This document shows positions 1 through 7,945 of a stretch of DNA of 64,000 nucleotides, in pieces. A program made the position numbers and the translations under genes. The DNA lies in assembly GCF_013376005.1 (NCBI RefSeq), contig NZ_JABMJK010000001.1, positions 62,001-126,000 of the forward strand, read 5' to 3'. Source of the DNA: Duganella sp. SG902. GTDB taxonomy: Bacteria; Pseudomonadota; Gammaproteobacteria; Burkholderiales; Burkholderiaceae_D. The notes under the pieces are model-generated. The model was given only the letters and a program-made list of their open reading frames with translations. It searched no databases and was not told the origin of the DNA. Within the stretch, counting starts at the first letter, position 1. The number at the start of each line of letters is the position of its first letter.

Positions 1-1
1 C

Positions 2-2434
2 GCCGAAGACTCCGACCTGCCCGAGACGCCGGCCGAAGCAGCCGTCTTCGCGGCCCTGGCCGCCCTCTTCCCCGGCCAGCCGATCCTGCGCAACGCCGAC
101 TTCTTCACCGATCTTGGCGGCCACTCCTTCTTCGCCGCCCGACTGGCATCGTCGTTGCGCGCCGATCCGCGCTACGCCCACGTCACCGTGCGTGACATCT
201 ACCAGCAGCGCCAGATCGGCAAGATCGCATTGGCGCTGGCCGACGCCCCCAACGCCGGCGCGCAAGAACAGGACTGGACGCCACCATCCACGCTGAAACG
301 CTGGATCTGCGGCATCGCCCAAGCCGCCGCCATGCCGCCGCTGGTCACCCTGCGCATGGCGCAATGGCTCGCGCCCTTCTTCACCTATCACTTCTTCACC
401 GGCGATCCCGGCGACTCGGTGGCGCGCGCCATGGCCGCCTCGGTCGGCGTGTTCCTGCTGGCGACCATCGGTGAATTCGCCATCGCCATCGGCGGAAAAT
501 GGCTGATCGCCGGCCGCCTGAAGGCTGGCGTCTATCCGTTGTGGGGCCTGACCTACTACCGCTGGTGGCTGGCCGACCGGCTGGTGGAGGCAGCTCCGGC
601 GTACCTGCTGAGCGGCTCCTCGCTCAACGCATGGTGGCTGCGCGCGCTCGGCGCCACCATCGGCAAGGAAGTCACCATCGGTTCCATGACCCTGCGCGCG
701 CCGGACCTGCTTCGCATCGGCGACCAGGTCAGCATCGGCAACGCCGTCAATTTCGAGAACGCCCGCGTCGAACGTGGGCAACTGCACCTCGGCCAGATCA
801 CGCTGGAAAACGACGCCTGCGTCAGCTCCTTCGCCATCATGGAAGGCAATACGCGCATCGAGGCGCTGGGCCATCTCGAAGGCCAGTCCGCGCTGAGCGA
901 CGGCGGCGTGGTGCCGGCCGGCCGCGTCTGGGCCGGTTCGCCGGCGCGCGACATGGGCGCGTTTGAACCCAAGCTGCCGCCGCGCCCAACGGTCGGCAAC
1001 GCGCGCCGCGCCGGCGAGGCGCTGTTCTTCATCTTCGGCATCCTGCTGGTGGTGACGCTGTTCTTCATGCCGGTCTTCCCCAGCTTCGTGCTGATCGACT
1101 GGTTCGACGAAGCCGGCTGGCTGCCGTGGATACAGGGCGACGACATGCGCATCCGCCTGCTGCGCTACTTCCTGCTGGCCTTCCCCGCCAGCACGGTGCT
1201 GATCGTGCTGACCGCGCTGGTCTCGGCCGGGATCCGCTGGAGCGCGCTACCGCGCCTGAATCCGGGCCAGTTCCCGGTCCACGGCAATACCTACTGCGCC
1301 AAATGGCTGGTGAGCCAGATTCAGGAATCGAGCCTCAACGTCTTGCACGGCATTTACGCCACCGTGTTCGCGCCCTACTGGTATCGCCTGCTGGGCGCGA
1401 AAGTCGGCAAGGACGCGGAAATCTCCACCGCGCTGGGCGTGGTGCCGGACATGCTGACGCTGGGCGACGAAACCTTTATCGCGGATGCGGTCATGCTGGG
1501 CGACGAGGAAATCGACGGCGGATGGATGGTGATGAAGCCGACCGTGATCTCGCACCGCAGCTTCGTCGGCAACGGCGCCTACATCCCGGACGGCACCGTG
1601 CTGCCTGAGCATGTGCTGATCGGCGTGCATTCGCGCGCGCCGGACAACGCGCACATGAACAGCGGCGACACCTGGCTCGGCTCCCCGCCCATCAACCTGC
1701 CGGCGCGCGAGCAGACCAGCGGCTATCCTGAATGGCTGACCTTCCACCCCTCTCCGCTGCGCCGTCTGGGTCGTGGCTTGATCGAGGCGTTCCGCATCGT
1801 CGCGCCGCATGCGCTGGTGATCGCGGTCGGCTACACGCTGGTGCTGGCGGTGATGCCGGCCGCCGGCGCGGGCCGCTGGGGTGAGGTGATCTGGGACCTG
1901 GCGCTGGCCGGACTGGCCTACGGCGTGGGCAACTACGTGTTCGTGGTGCTGCTCAAGTGGCTGCTGATCGGGCGCTATCGCAAACAATCGGAGCCGATGT
2001 GGACACCATTCGTCTGGCTGTCCGAGGGTGTGACCAATCTGTACGAAGGCATCGCCGTGCCCAACTTCATGCGCTACCTGCGTGGCACGCCTTGGCTGCC
2101 GATCGCCTTCAACCTGCTTGGTTCGCGCATCGGCAAAGGCGTCTACATGGACACCACCGACATCACGGAGTTCGACTGCGTGCAAATTGGCGACAACAGC
2201 GAGCTGAATGCCCTCACCTGCCCACAAACGCACTTGTTCGAGGACCGCGTGATGAAGATCGATCAGGTGGTAATCGGGGAGCGCGTCTACATGGGGCCGC
2301 GGGCTGCGGTGCTGTACAGCGCCGCCGTTGGCGACAACGCCCGCCTCGGCGCGTTGACGCTGGTGATGAAGGGCGAGCATATCCCCGCCAACGGCAACTG
2401 GGCCGGCTGCCCGGCCGCGCCGACGCGCAAATGA
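2..2434 (+). CDS. Pls/PosA-type non-ribosomal peptide synthetase, C-terminal part (5' truncated by window edge)
   Basis: The frame is open from the window edge; 810 residues are visible. They begin with a peptidyl carrier domain whose DLGGHSFFAARL motif (visible residues 37-48) places the phosphopantetheine serine at residue 42 (bases 125-127). There is no thioesterase. Instead three blocks follow, each pairing hydrophobic membrane segments with left-handed beta-helix (hexapeptide) repeats starting near GATIGKEVTIG, GAKVGKDAEIS and GSRIGKGVYMD. Carrier domain, membrane helices and three tandem acyltransferase-like domains is the arrangement of epsilon-poly-lysine synthetase (Pls) and PosA-type enzymes, which make amino-acid homopolymers. 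The adenylation domain should lie upstream, so the substrate cannot be read here. The stop overlaps the next start (ATGA), giving translational coupling to the phosphopantetheinyl transferase that probably activates it. Confidence 0.85.
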   Translation, partial: AEDSDLPETPAEAAVFAALAALFPGQPILRNADFFTDLGGHSFFAARLASSLRADPRYAHVTVRDIYQQRQIGKIALALADAPNAGAQEQDWTPPSTLKRWICGIAQAAAMPPLVTLRMAQWLAPFFTYHFFTGDPGDSVARAMAASVGVFLLATIGEFAIAIGGKWLIAGRLKAGVYPLWGLTYYRWWLADRLVEAAPAYLLSGSSLNAWWLRALGATIGKEVTIGSMTLRAPDLLRIGDQVSIGNAVNFENARVERGQLHLGQITLENDACVSSFAIMEGNTRIEALGHLEGQSALSDGGVVPAGRVWAGSPARDMGAFEPKLPPRPTVGNARRAGEALFFIFGILLVVTLFFMPVFPSFVLIDWFDEAGWLPWIQGDDMRIRLLRYFLLAFPASTVLIVLTALVSAGIRWSALPRLNPGQFPVHGNTYCAKWLVSQIQESSLNVLHGIYATVFAPYWYRLLGAKVGKDAEISTALGVVPDMLTLGDETFIADAVMLGDEEIDGGWMVMKPTVISHRSFVGNGAYIPDGTVLPEHVLIGVHSRAPDNAHMNSGDTWLGSPPINLPAREQTSGYPEWLTFHPSPLRRLGRGLIEAFRIVAPHALVIAVGYTLVLAVMPAAGAGRWGEVIWDLALAGLAYGVGNYVFVVLLKWLLIGRYRKQSEPMWTPFVWLSEGVTNLYEGIAVPNFMRYLRGTPWLPIAFNLLGSRIGKGVYMDTTDITEFDCVQIGDNSELNALTCPQTHLFEDRVMKIDQVVIGERVYMGPRAAVLYSAAVGDNARLGALTLVMKGEHIPANGNWAGCPAAPTRK

Positions 2435-2988
2435 AAGAACTGGCCGTCCACCTCTGGCCCGGCCCCGCGCCGGCGCTGCGGGACGGCCTGTTCGCCATCC
2501 TGATCCGCACCGCTCCGGCTGCACAGCGCGATGTGGCACGCCGCCAGATCCGGCTCGCCGCGCGCGAGGCGCTGGCCGCCGTGCTGTGGGTCGCTCCCGG
2601 CGACATCGAGATCGCATCCATGCCCGGCACGCAGCCACGCATCGTGCTGGCCGGCCGCGAAACCCATATCGGCTGCTCCTTCAGCCATGAAGTGGAATAC
2701 TCTCTGGCCGCCATCAACCTGCAAGGCCCCATCGGCGCGGACCTGATGACCGTGCGGGACATCCCGGACTGGCCAACCGTGGCGCGCGACTACCTGGGTC
2801 CGGCGGCCGCCTCGCTGCGCGACCCACGCGACTACACGCAAATGTGGACACAGCGCGAAGCCGCGTTAAAATGCCATGCCCAACAAATCAGCGAATGGCG
2901 TGCCGACCTTCCCGGCCAGTCCATCGCGCTGGCCCTGCCGGTCGCCAACCTGCTGGGACACCTACATATCGGAGACAGAAGCGCATGA
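2431..2988 (+). CDS. 4'-phosphopantetheinyl transferase (Sfp-like, short)
   Basis: This 185-residue protein would transfer phosphopantetheine from CoA to a carrier-protein serine, most simply that of the synthetase it overlaps by four bases. Visible family motifs are SFSHE (residues 83-87), IGADL (101-105) and W-x3-E-x3-K (W139, E143, K147). In Sfp the first metal-binding aspartate is followed two residues later by a glutamate; here D104 is followed by L105-M106, so one usual Mg ligand appears to be missing. The protein is also shorter than typical Sfp (about 220-240 residues). The ATGA start is preferred over upstream in-frame ATGs because those lie inside the synthetase. Family assignment is good; activity is an inference. 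Confidence 0.85.
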   Translation: MKELAVHLWPGPAPALRDGLFAILIRTAPAAQRDVARRQIRLAAREALAAVLWVAPGDIEIASMPGTQPRIVLAGRETHIGCSFSHEVEYSLAAINLQGPIGADLMTVRDIPDWPTVARDYLGPAAASLRDPRDYTQMWTQREAALKCHAQQISEWRADLPGQSIALALPVANLLGHLHIGDRSA

Positions 2989-3701
2989 AAGTAATCGCAT
3001 TGATACTGGCGGCACTCGCAGGCACCGCCAGCGCCGCCGACTGCGGACCGGACAAACTGAACACCTCCCGCACCCTCATCCTCAAACGCGAAGGTGCGGC
3101 CTACGGTGCCCCCCAGCACGGTCCTCTGCCGCTGCAAAAAGGCGAAGTGGTCCTCACCTTCGACGACGGCCCGTCGCCGCAAAACACGCCGCTGGTGCTG
3201 AAAGCCCTGGCCGACCAATGCGCCAAAGCCACCTTCTTCATGGTCGGACAAAACATCGCTCAGCAGCAGGACCTGGCGCGCAGGGTGGTGAGCGAAGGCC
3301 ACTCGGCCGGCATCCACAGCGACACCCATGCGAACCTGACCACGCTCAGCGCCGAGCAGCAACTGGAAGACCTCAAGCGCAGCCGCGCCATCTACAAGAC
3401 CACCTTCGGCGTCGACACGCCGGCTTACCGCTTCCCCTTCCTGGCGGAGACGCCGGTGACGCTGGAGGCGCTCAAGCAAGCCAACATCACGGTAGCGTCG
3501 GTCGACCTGGGCATCAACGACTGGATACCCGAGGACACCACCGCCATCCTCGCGCAACGCCTGAAGGACAGCCTCGATAAGACCGGCGGCGGTATCATCC
3601 TGATGCACGACGCGAACGGACCGACCGCACAAGCCCTGCCAACACTGCTGCAAGTCCTGAAAGACAAAGGCTACAAAGTCGTCCACCTTGAATGGCAATA
3701 A
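2985..3701 (+). CDS. Exported polysaccharide deacetylase (NodB homology domain)
   Basis: The 238-residue product starts with a signal peptide (hydrophobic residues 3-16, AxA-type cleavage near 17). It carries the CE4/NodB motifs: TFDDG (58-62), the metal-binding H-S-D-T-H pair (H111, H115), RFPF (149-152) and LMHD with H208 near the end. Such enzymes remove acetyl groups from chitin oligomers, peptidoglycan or exopolysaccharides in the periplasm. The start codon overlaps the stop of the phosphopantetheinyl transferase (ATGA), so three genes are translationally coupled. That association suggests that the deacetylase modifies or makes room for the product of the Pls-like synthetase, which is inference only. 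Confidence 0.88.
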   Translation: MKVIALILAALAGTASAADCGPDKLNTSRTLILKREGAAYGAPQHGPLPLQKGEVVLTFDDGPSPQNTPLVLKALADQCAKATFFMVGQNIAQQQDLARRVVSEGHSAGIHSDTHANLTTLSAEQQLEDLKRSRAIYKTTFGVDTPAYRFPFLAETPVTLEALKQANITVASVDLGINDWIPEDTTAILAQRLKDSLDKTGGGIILMHDANGPTAQALPTLLQVLKDKGYKVVHLEWQ

Positions 3702-3712
3702 AAGGAGACCGC

Positions 3713-4294
3713 ATGAGCAACGCTAAAGTAGACGCCTTCCTGGAGCGGGCCAAGAACTGGCGCGCCGAATTCGAAGCCCTGCGCGCCATCATTGCCGACA
3801 GCGGTCTGGAAGAAGACTTCAAATGGGGCCAGCCCTGCTACACGCTGGACGGCCACAACGTCGTGCTGATGCACGGCTTCAAGGAATACTGCGCGCTGCT
3901 GTTCTTCAAGGGCGCGCTGATGAAAGATCCGAAAAACCTGCTGATCCAGCAGACCGAGAACGTGCAGGCCGCGCGCCAGATCCGCTTCAAGGAACTGGCC
4001 GACATCACGCGCCAGGAAAAGGTTTTGAAGAGCTACATCAAGGACGCCATCGCGCTGGAAAAATCCGGCGCCAAGGTCGAGATGAAAAAAACCGCCGAAT
4101 TCTCCTTCCCCGAGGAGCTGGAACATGCCATGGACGAGAAGCCGGCCCTGCGCACCGCCTTCGAAGAACTGACACCCGGCCGCCAGCGCGCCTACCTGCT
4201 GCACTTCTCGTCCGCAAAACAAGCCAAGACGCGCATCTCCCGCATCGAACAATGCACCCAGCGCATCCTTGACGGCAAAGGCCTCAACGATTAA
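3713..4294 (+). CDS. YdeI/DUF1801-type protein
   Basis: The 193-residue cytoplasmic protein begins with a DUF1801-like region (residues about 10-110, including LEEDFKWGQPCYTLDG) and ends with an alpha-helical region holding LTPGRQRAYLLHFSSAKQAKTR, as in the YdeI/OmdA group. A biochemical activity is not established for this group; members are often linked to envelope stress or cationic peptide tolerance. The ATG at 3713 follows AAAGGAG at good spacing, so it is preferred over the in-frame ATG at 3692, which lies inside the deacetylase gene. It is 11 bases downstream of the deacetylase and may be the last gene of that operon. Its stop overlaps that of the convergent acetyltransferase gene. Confidence 0.8.
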   Translation: MSNAKVDAFLERAKNWRAEFEALRAIIADSGLEEDFKWGQPCYTLDGHNVVLMHGFKEYCALLFFKGALMKDPKNLLIQQTENVQAARQIRFKELADITRQEKVLKSYIKDAIALEKSGAKVEMKKTAEFSFPEELEHAMDEKPALRTAFEELTPGRQRAYLLHFSSAKQAKTRISRIEQCTQRILDGKGLND

Positions 4295-4764
4295 TCGATT
4301 ATGCCCAACGAGATGAGCTCAAAGGAATAAAAGCGGTCGGCGCCGCTTTCCGGCAGCGGGTCCGGGCCACGTATCCATCCGAATGACTCATACAAGTGAA
4401 TCGCAGCGCGCATGTCGGCACAGGTCTCCAGATCCAGCTGAGTGAAATTATTTTTGCGCGCCTCGGCTATTCCTTCTGCCAGCAGATTCCGCCCGACGCC
4501 GCGTCCCTGCACACTTGCATCAACATGAAAACCGAATAACTTGGCGGATGTGCCATGGCGGCGCTGGATTGCAAGGCAGCCAACCAGCCTACCCTCCACC
4601 TCCGCCACCAGCTCGATATCGTTGCGCGAGCCGGGTTGGCCGATGGCGCCAATGGCGGCGTCCAGGGTATCGAAATCCGCAGTCAGGCCGAACGAGGCCA
4701 GGGATTTCCGCACCACGGCTCTGGCATGCACGTTATCGGTGGGAAGTGCTTTACGTATTTGCAT
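4291..4764 (-). CDS. GNAT-family N-acetyltransferase
   Basis: The 157-residue protein has the GNAT fold signature: the acetyl-CoA pyrophosphate-binding loop QGRGVG (residues 86-91) after a beta strand (LFGFHVD), and a C-terminal LYESFGW segment (124-130). The substrate cannot be predicted. It is the last gene of a minus-strand unit; its ATG lies one base past the stop of the GFA-family gene, implying co-transcription and coupling. An in-frame upstream extension to 4839 exists but overlaps the GFA gene and is not needed for the fold. Confidence 0.85.
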   Translation of the reverse strand: MQIRKALPTDNVHARAVVRKSLASFGLTADFDTLDAAIGAIGQPGSRNDIELVAEVEGRLVGCLAIQRRHGTSAKLFGFHVDASVQGRGVGRNLLAEGIAEARKNNFTQLDLETCADMRAAIHLYESFGWIRGPDPLPESGADRFYSFELISLGIID

Positions 4765-4765
4765 G

Positions 4766-5167
4766 TTAGAGATGGCGCGTTTCGACTGGTGGGGTTTCCC
4801 AGTTGTCGTTTTTGCCGTCGAGGTAGGTGATGGGAGCATTCACCAGTTCTTCGGCGCTGACGTCATCAAGACAGGTGACGTTGACGGCGTAGAACGGTCC
4901 CCAGCGCGGCGAGCTGCCGATGCCGAAGGCGCGCACACCGCAGTGGCGACAGAACAGGTGCTGGTCACGCTTCGTCAAAAACTGATACAGCGTCAGCTCG
5001 CCCTCGCCCGATTGCAGGCGAAACGCTTCGGGTTTGATGATGGCCGGCCAAAAACGCACCTTCGCGCATATCGAGCAGTTGCAGCGGATTGTGCCCTGGC
5101 TTAGGTCGATGTCCGCCTCGAAGCTCACCGCGCCGCAGTGGCAGCTGCCATGATAGGTTTTCAGCAT
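4766..5167 (-). CDS. GFA-family zinc-binding protein
   Basis: The 133-residue protein has the zinc-cysteine pattern of the GFA (glutathione-dependent formaldehyde-activating) fold: SCHCGAV (C9, C11), RCNCSIC (C29, C31, C34) and LFCRHCG (C73, C76). Most members annotated this way are not proven formaldehyde-activating enzymes; the fold resembles centromere protein V. The start ATG overlaps the end of the upstream small gene, and the stop lies next to the start of the acetyltransferase gene. The fold is confident, the substrate unknown. Confidence 0.88.
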   Translation of the reverse strand: MLKTYHGSCHCGAVSFEADIDLSQGTIRCNCSICAKVRFWPAIIKPEAFRLQSGEGELTLYQFLTKRDQHLFCRHCGVRAFGIGSSPRWGPFYAVNVTCLDDVSAEELVNAPITYLDGKNDNWETPPVETRHL

Positions 5168-5379
5168 AACTGCGTCGCGGTGTGGTTGCGCGGTGTGGCG
5201 TCTTCGTGGAACAGGTCGGCCAGGTATTCGCACAAGTCCTGCTCCGCCACGTCGCCGGGGATGATGAAGTCGGCCGGGCGGCGCTTGCCTTCGGCGCCGA
5301 AATAGAACGCGCGCCATGCGCCCGGCACGCCCGTCACCGCGATGTGGCGGCCGAAGATGGCGAACCTGTGCTCCGTCAT
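5161..5379 (-). CDS. Small conserved protein (DUF7661-like)
   Basis: This 72-residue protein begins MTEHRFAIFGRHIAVTG and contains a compact segment (FGAEGKRRPADFIIPGDVAE) ending in a helix with LADLFHEDATPR. It has no signal peptide or membrane segment. It resembles small DUF7661 proteins by eye; no function is known to me. Its ATG overlaps the beta-lactamase stop by four bases (ATGA), and its own stop overlaps the GFA start, so it sits between two coupled genes. The tight spacing and intact frame argue that it is real despite its size. Confidence 0.65.
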   Translation of the reverse strand: MTEHRFAIFGRHIAVTGVPGAWRAFYFGAEGKRRPADFIIPGDVAEQDLCEYLADLFHEDATPRNHTATQLC

Positions 5380-6257
5380 TTGAACGCCTCGATCACCACT
5401 TTCGCCACCTCGCCATGGATTTCGGGATGCGACTTGTCGTCCTTGCCCGGCTGCGTGAGGTAGACCGCCAGCACGATCGGCGCTTTCCCCGGCGGCCAGA
5501 TGACGGCGATGTCGTTGACGGTGCCATAGTCGCCGGCGCCGGTCTTGTCGGCCACCGGCCAGTTGCCCGGCACGCCCGCGCGGATGCGCGTGGCGCCGGT
5601 GGTGTTCCCCAGCATCCAGTCCTTCAACTGCTTGCGCTGCGCCGGCGGCAGCGCATCGCCCAGCACCAGTTTTTGCAGCGACTTCGCCATCGCCAGCGGC
5701 GTGGTGGTGTCGCGCGGGTCGCCGGGAATGGCGGTGTTCAGCTCCGTCTCCCAGCGTTCCAGCCTGAATTCCGTATCGCCGATCGAGCGCGCATAGGCCG
5801 TCACGGCGGCGGGGCCGCCGATCTGCTTCATCAGCAGGTTGGCGGCCGGGTTGTCGCTGTATTGCAGCGTCGCCTCGCACAGCTCCGCCACGGTCATGCC
5901 CTCTCCCACGTGCTTGCTGGTGATTGGCGCGTGCGGCACCAGATCGGTTTTTTCGTAGACGATGCGCTTTTTCAGCAGCGCAGGGTCGCGCGCCAGCACC
6001 GCCGCCGACAACATCATCTTGAAGGTGCTGCAAAACGGGAAGCGCTCGTCGGCGCGATGCAGCAACTGACGGCCATCGGCGGTGTTCAGCGCCGCCACGC
6101 CCAGCCGGCCGCCAGATTCCTTTTCCAGCCGCGCCAGCAGCGCGGTCGGCGTCCAGGGCGTGGCCGTGGGCGACTGGTCCAGCAGCTCGGCGGCACCGGC
6201 AAAGGGAGTGGAGACCAGCGCCAGCATCAGCGCGCGACGGGTTCTGAAATCGCTCAT
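5376..6257 (-). CDS. Class A beta-lactamase
   Basis: The 293-residue serine beta-lactamase shows the class A motifs: STFK with nucleophile S77, SDN (134-136), the omega-loop E-x2-LN with E170 as general base, and KTG (238-240). The KTGAGDYGTVND segment resembles chromosomal CTX-M/oxytoca-type enzymes. A cysteine (C76) precedes the nucleophile, as in several carbapenemases and CTX-M enzymes, but the partner cysteine after KTG is absent. The N-terminus has RTRRALMLAL followed by an AGAA site and could be a Tat or Sec signal. It heads a four-gene overlapping unit and has no ampR-type regulator next to it. Resistance spectrum cannot be read from sequence. Confidence 0.93.
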   Translation of the reverse strand: MSDFRTRRALMLALVSTPFAGAAELLDQSPTATPWTPTALLARLEKESGGRLGVAALNTADGRQLLHRADERFPFCSTFKMMLSAAVLARDPALLKKRIVYEKTDLVPHAPITSKHVGEGMTVAELCEATLQYSDNPAANLLMKQIGGPAAVTAYARSIGDTEFRLERWETELNTAIPGDPRDTTTPLAMAKSLQKLVLGDALPPAQRKQLKDWMLGNTTGATRIRAGVPGNWPVADKTGAGDYGTVNDIAVIWPPGKAPIVLAVYLTQPGKDDKSHPEIHGEVAKVVIEAFK

Positions 6258-6365
6258 CGGCTACGTATAACAGTTAAGTAAAAAGTAACTAATCATACCA
6301 GTGCTGGGAAAACCGTGGCTGTCAATTGCGCGCACCCCATTCCACCGTGGTTGTAGACTCATTTT

Positions 6366-7868
6366 ATGGCGACCCAAGTGCTCATTGTCGGTGCCGGGCC
6401 TACCGGCTTAGTGCTTGCCATTGCGTTGGCGAGACGGGGCGTCGCTGTCCGCATCATCGATAAAAACAGTGGTCCGGGACTGGCCTCGCGCGCCATGGCC
6501 GTGCATGCGCGCACGCTGGAGTTTTACCGCCAGCTCGGTTTTGCCGAGGTGGTGGTCAACCAGGGCATCAAGATAGAAGCCATCCACCTGCGCGAGCACG
6601 GCGAGGATATCGTCGAGCTGCAGCTCAAGGAGATCGGCGCGGGGCTCAGTCCCTATCCCTTCGTGCTGGCCTATCCGCAGGACGACCACGAACGCCTGCT
6701 GGTCGCACAACTGCGCGCCGAGGGCGTGGAGGTGGAATGGAACACCGAGCTGGAATCCTTCACGCAGGACGAATGGGGCGTGCGCGCCGTGCTGGAACGC
6801 GATGGCGACCGCCACACCTGCAGCGCCGCCTACCTGTGCGGCTGCGACGGCGCCCGCAGCCGCGTGCGCGAGGCGCTCAAGCTGGAATTCACCGGCGGCA
6901 CCTACGACCATCTTTATTACGTGGCGGACGTGCAAACGGCCGGCCCGCCGAATCAGGACCTGGTCGGCCACCTGGGCGCCAACACCTTTGCCCTGATGCT
7001 GCCGGTGCGCTCGCGCGGCATGCAGCGCCTGATCGGCATCATGCCGGAGCACGCGCCGGAGCACGTCGACTTTGAAGCCGTGCGCCCGGTGCTGGAGCCG
7101 CTGCTGGGCATACGGGTGGAACAGGTGAACTGGTTCTCCACCTACCGCGTGCACCACCGCGTGGCGTCGCATTTTCGCACCGGGCGCTGCTTCCTGTCGG
7201 GCGACGCGGCCCACATCCACAGCCCTGCCGGCGGCCAGGGCATGAACACCGGCATCGGCGACGCCGTCAACCTCGCATGGAAGCTGGCGCACGTGCTGCA
7301 AGGCCGCGCCGACCTCTCCCTGCTGGACACCTACGAGGCCGAGCGCATCGTCTTCGCCCGCAAGCTGGTCACCACCACCGACCGCGCGTTCCAGCTGATC
7401 GTCTCGCAGGGCGCGGGCGGGCAGCTGCTGCGCAGTTGGCTGCTGCCCCACGTGTTCCCGGTGCTGAGCGGCTTCGGCGCGGCGCGGCGCACGCTGTTCA
7501 AGACCCTGTCGCAGGTGCTGATCCATTATCCCGACAGCCCGCTCAGCGCCGGCCGCGCCGGCGACGTGATCGGCGGCGACCGGCTGCCGTGGGTGCCCGA
7601 CAATTTCGCCGCGCCGCAGTCGCTCGACTGGCAACTGCACGTCTACGGCAGCGCCGACCCGCTGCTGGCCGCAGCAGCCCAGGCGCTGCGCTTGCCGGTG
7701 CACGTCTACAGCTGGAGCGAGGCGGCCGAACACGCGGGCCTGCTGCGGGACGCCGCCTATCTGGTCCGCCCCGACATGCACGTGGCGCTGGCCCTGCCGC
7801 GCCAGGAGGTCGACGTGCTGCAGGCGCTGACGGCCCGCTTCAAATTACGATTCGGCAGGGATAGCTAA
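6366..7868 (+). CDS. FAD-dependent aromatic monooxygenase (PheA/TfdB type)
   Basis: The 500-residue flavoprotein hydroxylase has all three fingerprints of the family: the Rossmann GAGPTG (residues 9-14), the DG motif CGCDGARSRVR (D161, G162) and the GD motif LSGDAAHIHSPAGGQG (G279, D280). Such enzymes hydroxylate phenols or polyketide-like aromatics using NAD(P)H and oxygen. The C-terminal thioredoxin-like region is shorter than in phenol hydroxylase. The gene stands alone, divergent from the beta-lactamase unit, so the substrate is unknown. No Shine-Dalgarno precedes the ATG; a TAGACT hexamer ends six bases upstream, compatible with a leaderless or very short-leader transcript. Confidence 0.9.
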   Translation: MATQVLIVGAGPTGLVLAIALARRGVAVRIIDKNSGPGLASRAMAVHARTLEFYRQLGFAEVVVNQGIKIEAIHLREHGEDIVELQLKEIGAGLSPYPFVLAYPQDDHERLLVAQLRAEGVEVEWNTELESFTQDEWGVRAVLERDGDRHTCSAAYLCGCDGARSRVREALKLEFTGGTYDHLYYVADVQTAGPPNQDLVGHLGANTFALMLPVRSRGMQRLIGIMPEHAPEHVDFEAVRPVLEPLLGIRVEQVNWFSTYRVHHRVASHFRTGRCFLSGDAAHIHSPAGGQGMNTGIGDAVNLAWKLAHVLQGRADLSLLDTYEAERIVFARKLVTTTDRAFQLIVSQGAGGQLLRSWLLPHVFPVLSGFGAARRTLFKTLSQVLIHYPDSPLSAGRAGDVIGGDRLPWVPDNFAAPQSLDWQLHVYGSADPLLAAAAQALRLPVHVYSWSEAAEHAGLLRDAAYLVRPDMHVALALPRQEVDVLQALTARFKLRFGRDS

Positions 7869-7945
7869 ATGCCATTGACATCCGGTTGAGGGACAGGCTA
7901 AGGTCGGCGTCGCGCTCTTTTTACCCTACCCAACCAAAGGATGCC

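Noticed and set aside
5376..6257. Carbapenemase because of the cysteine before the active-site serine
   Set aside because: The disulfide partner after the KTG motif is missing, and CTX-M-type enzymes also have this cysteine.
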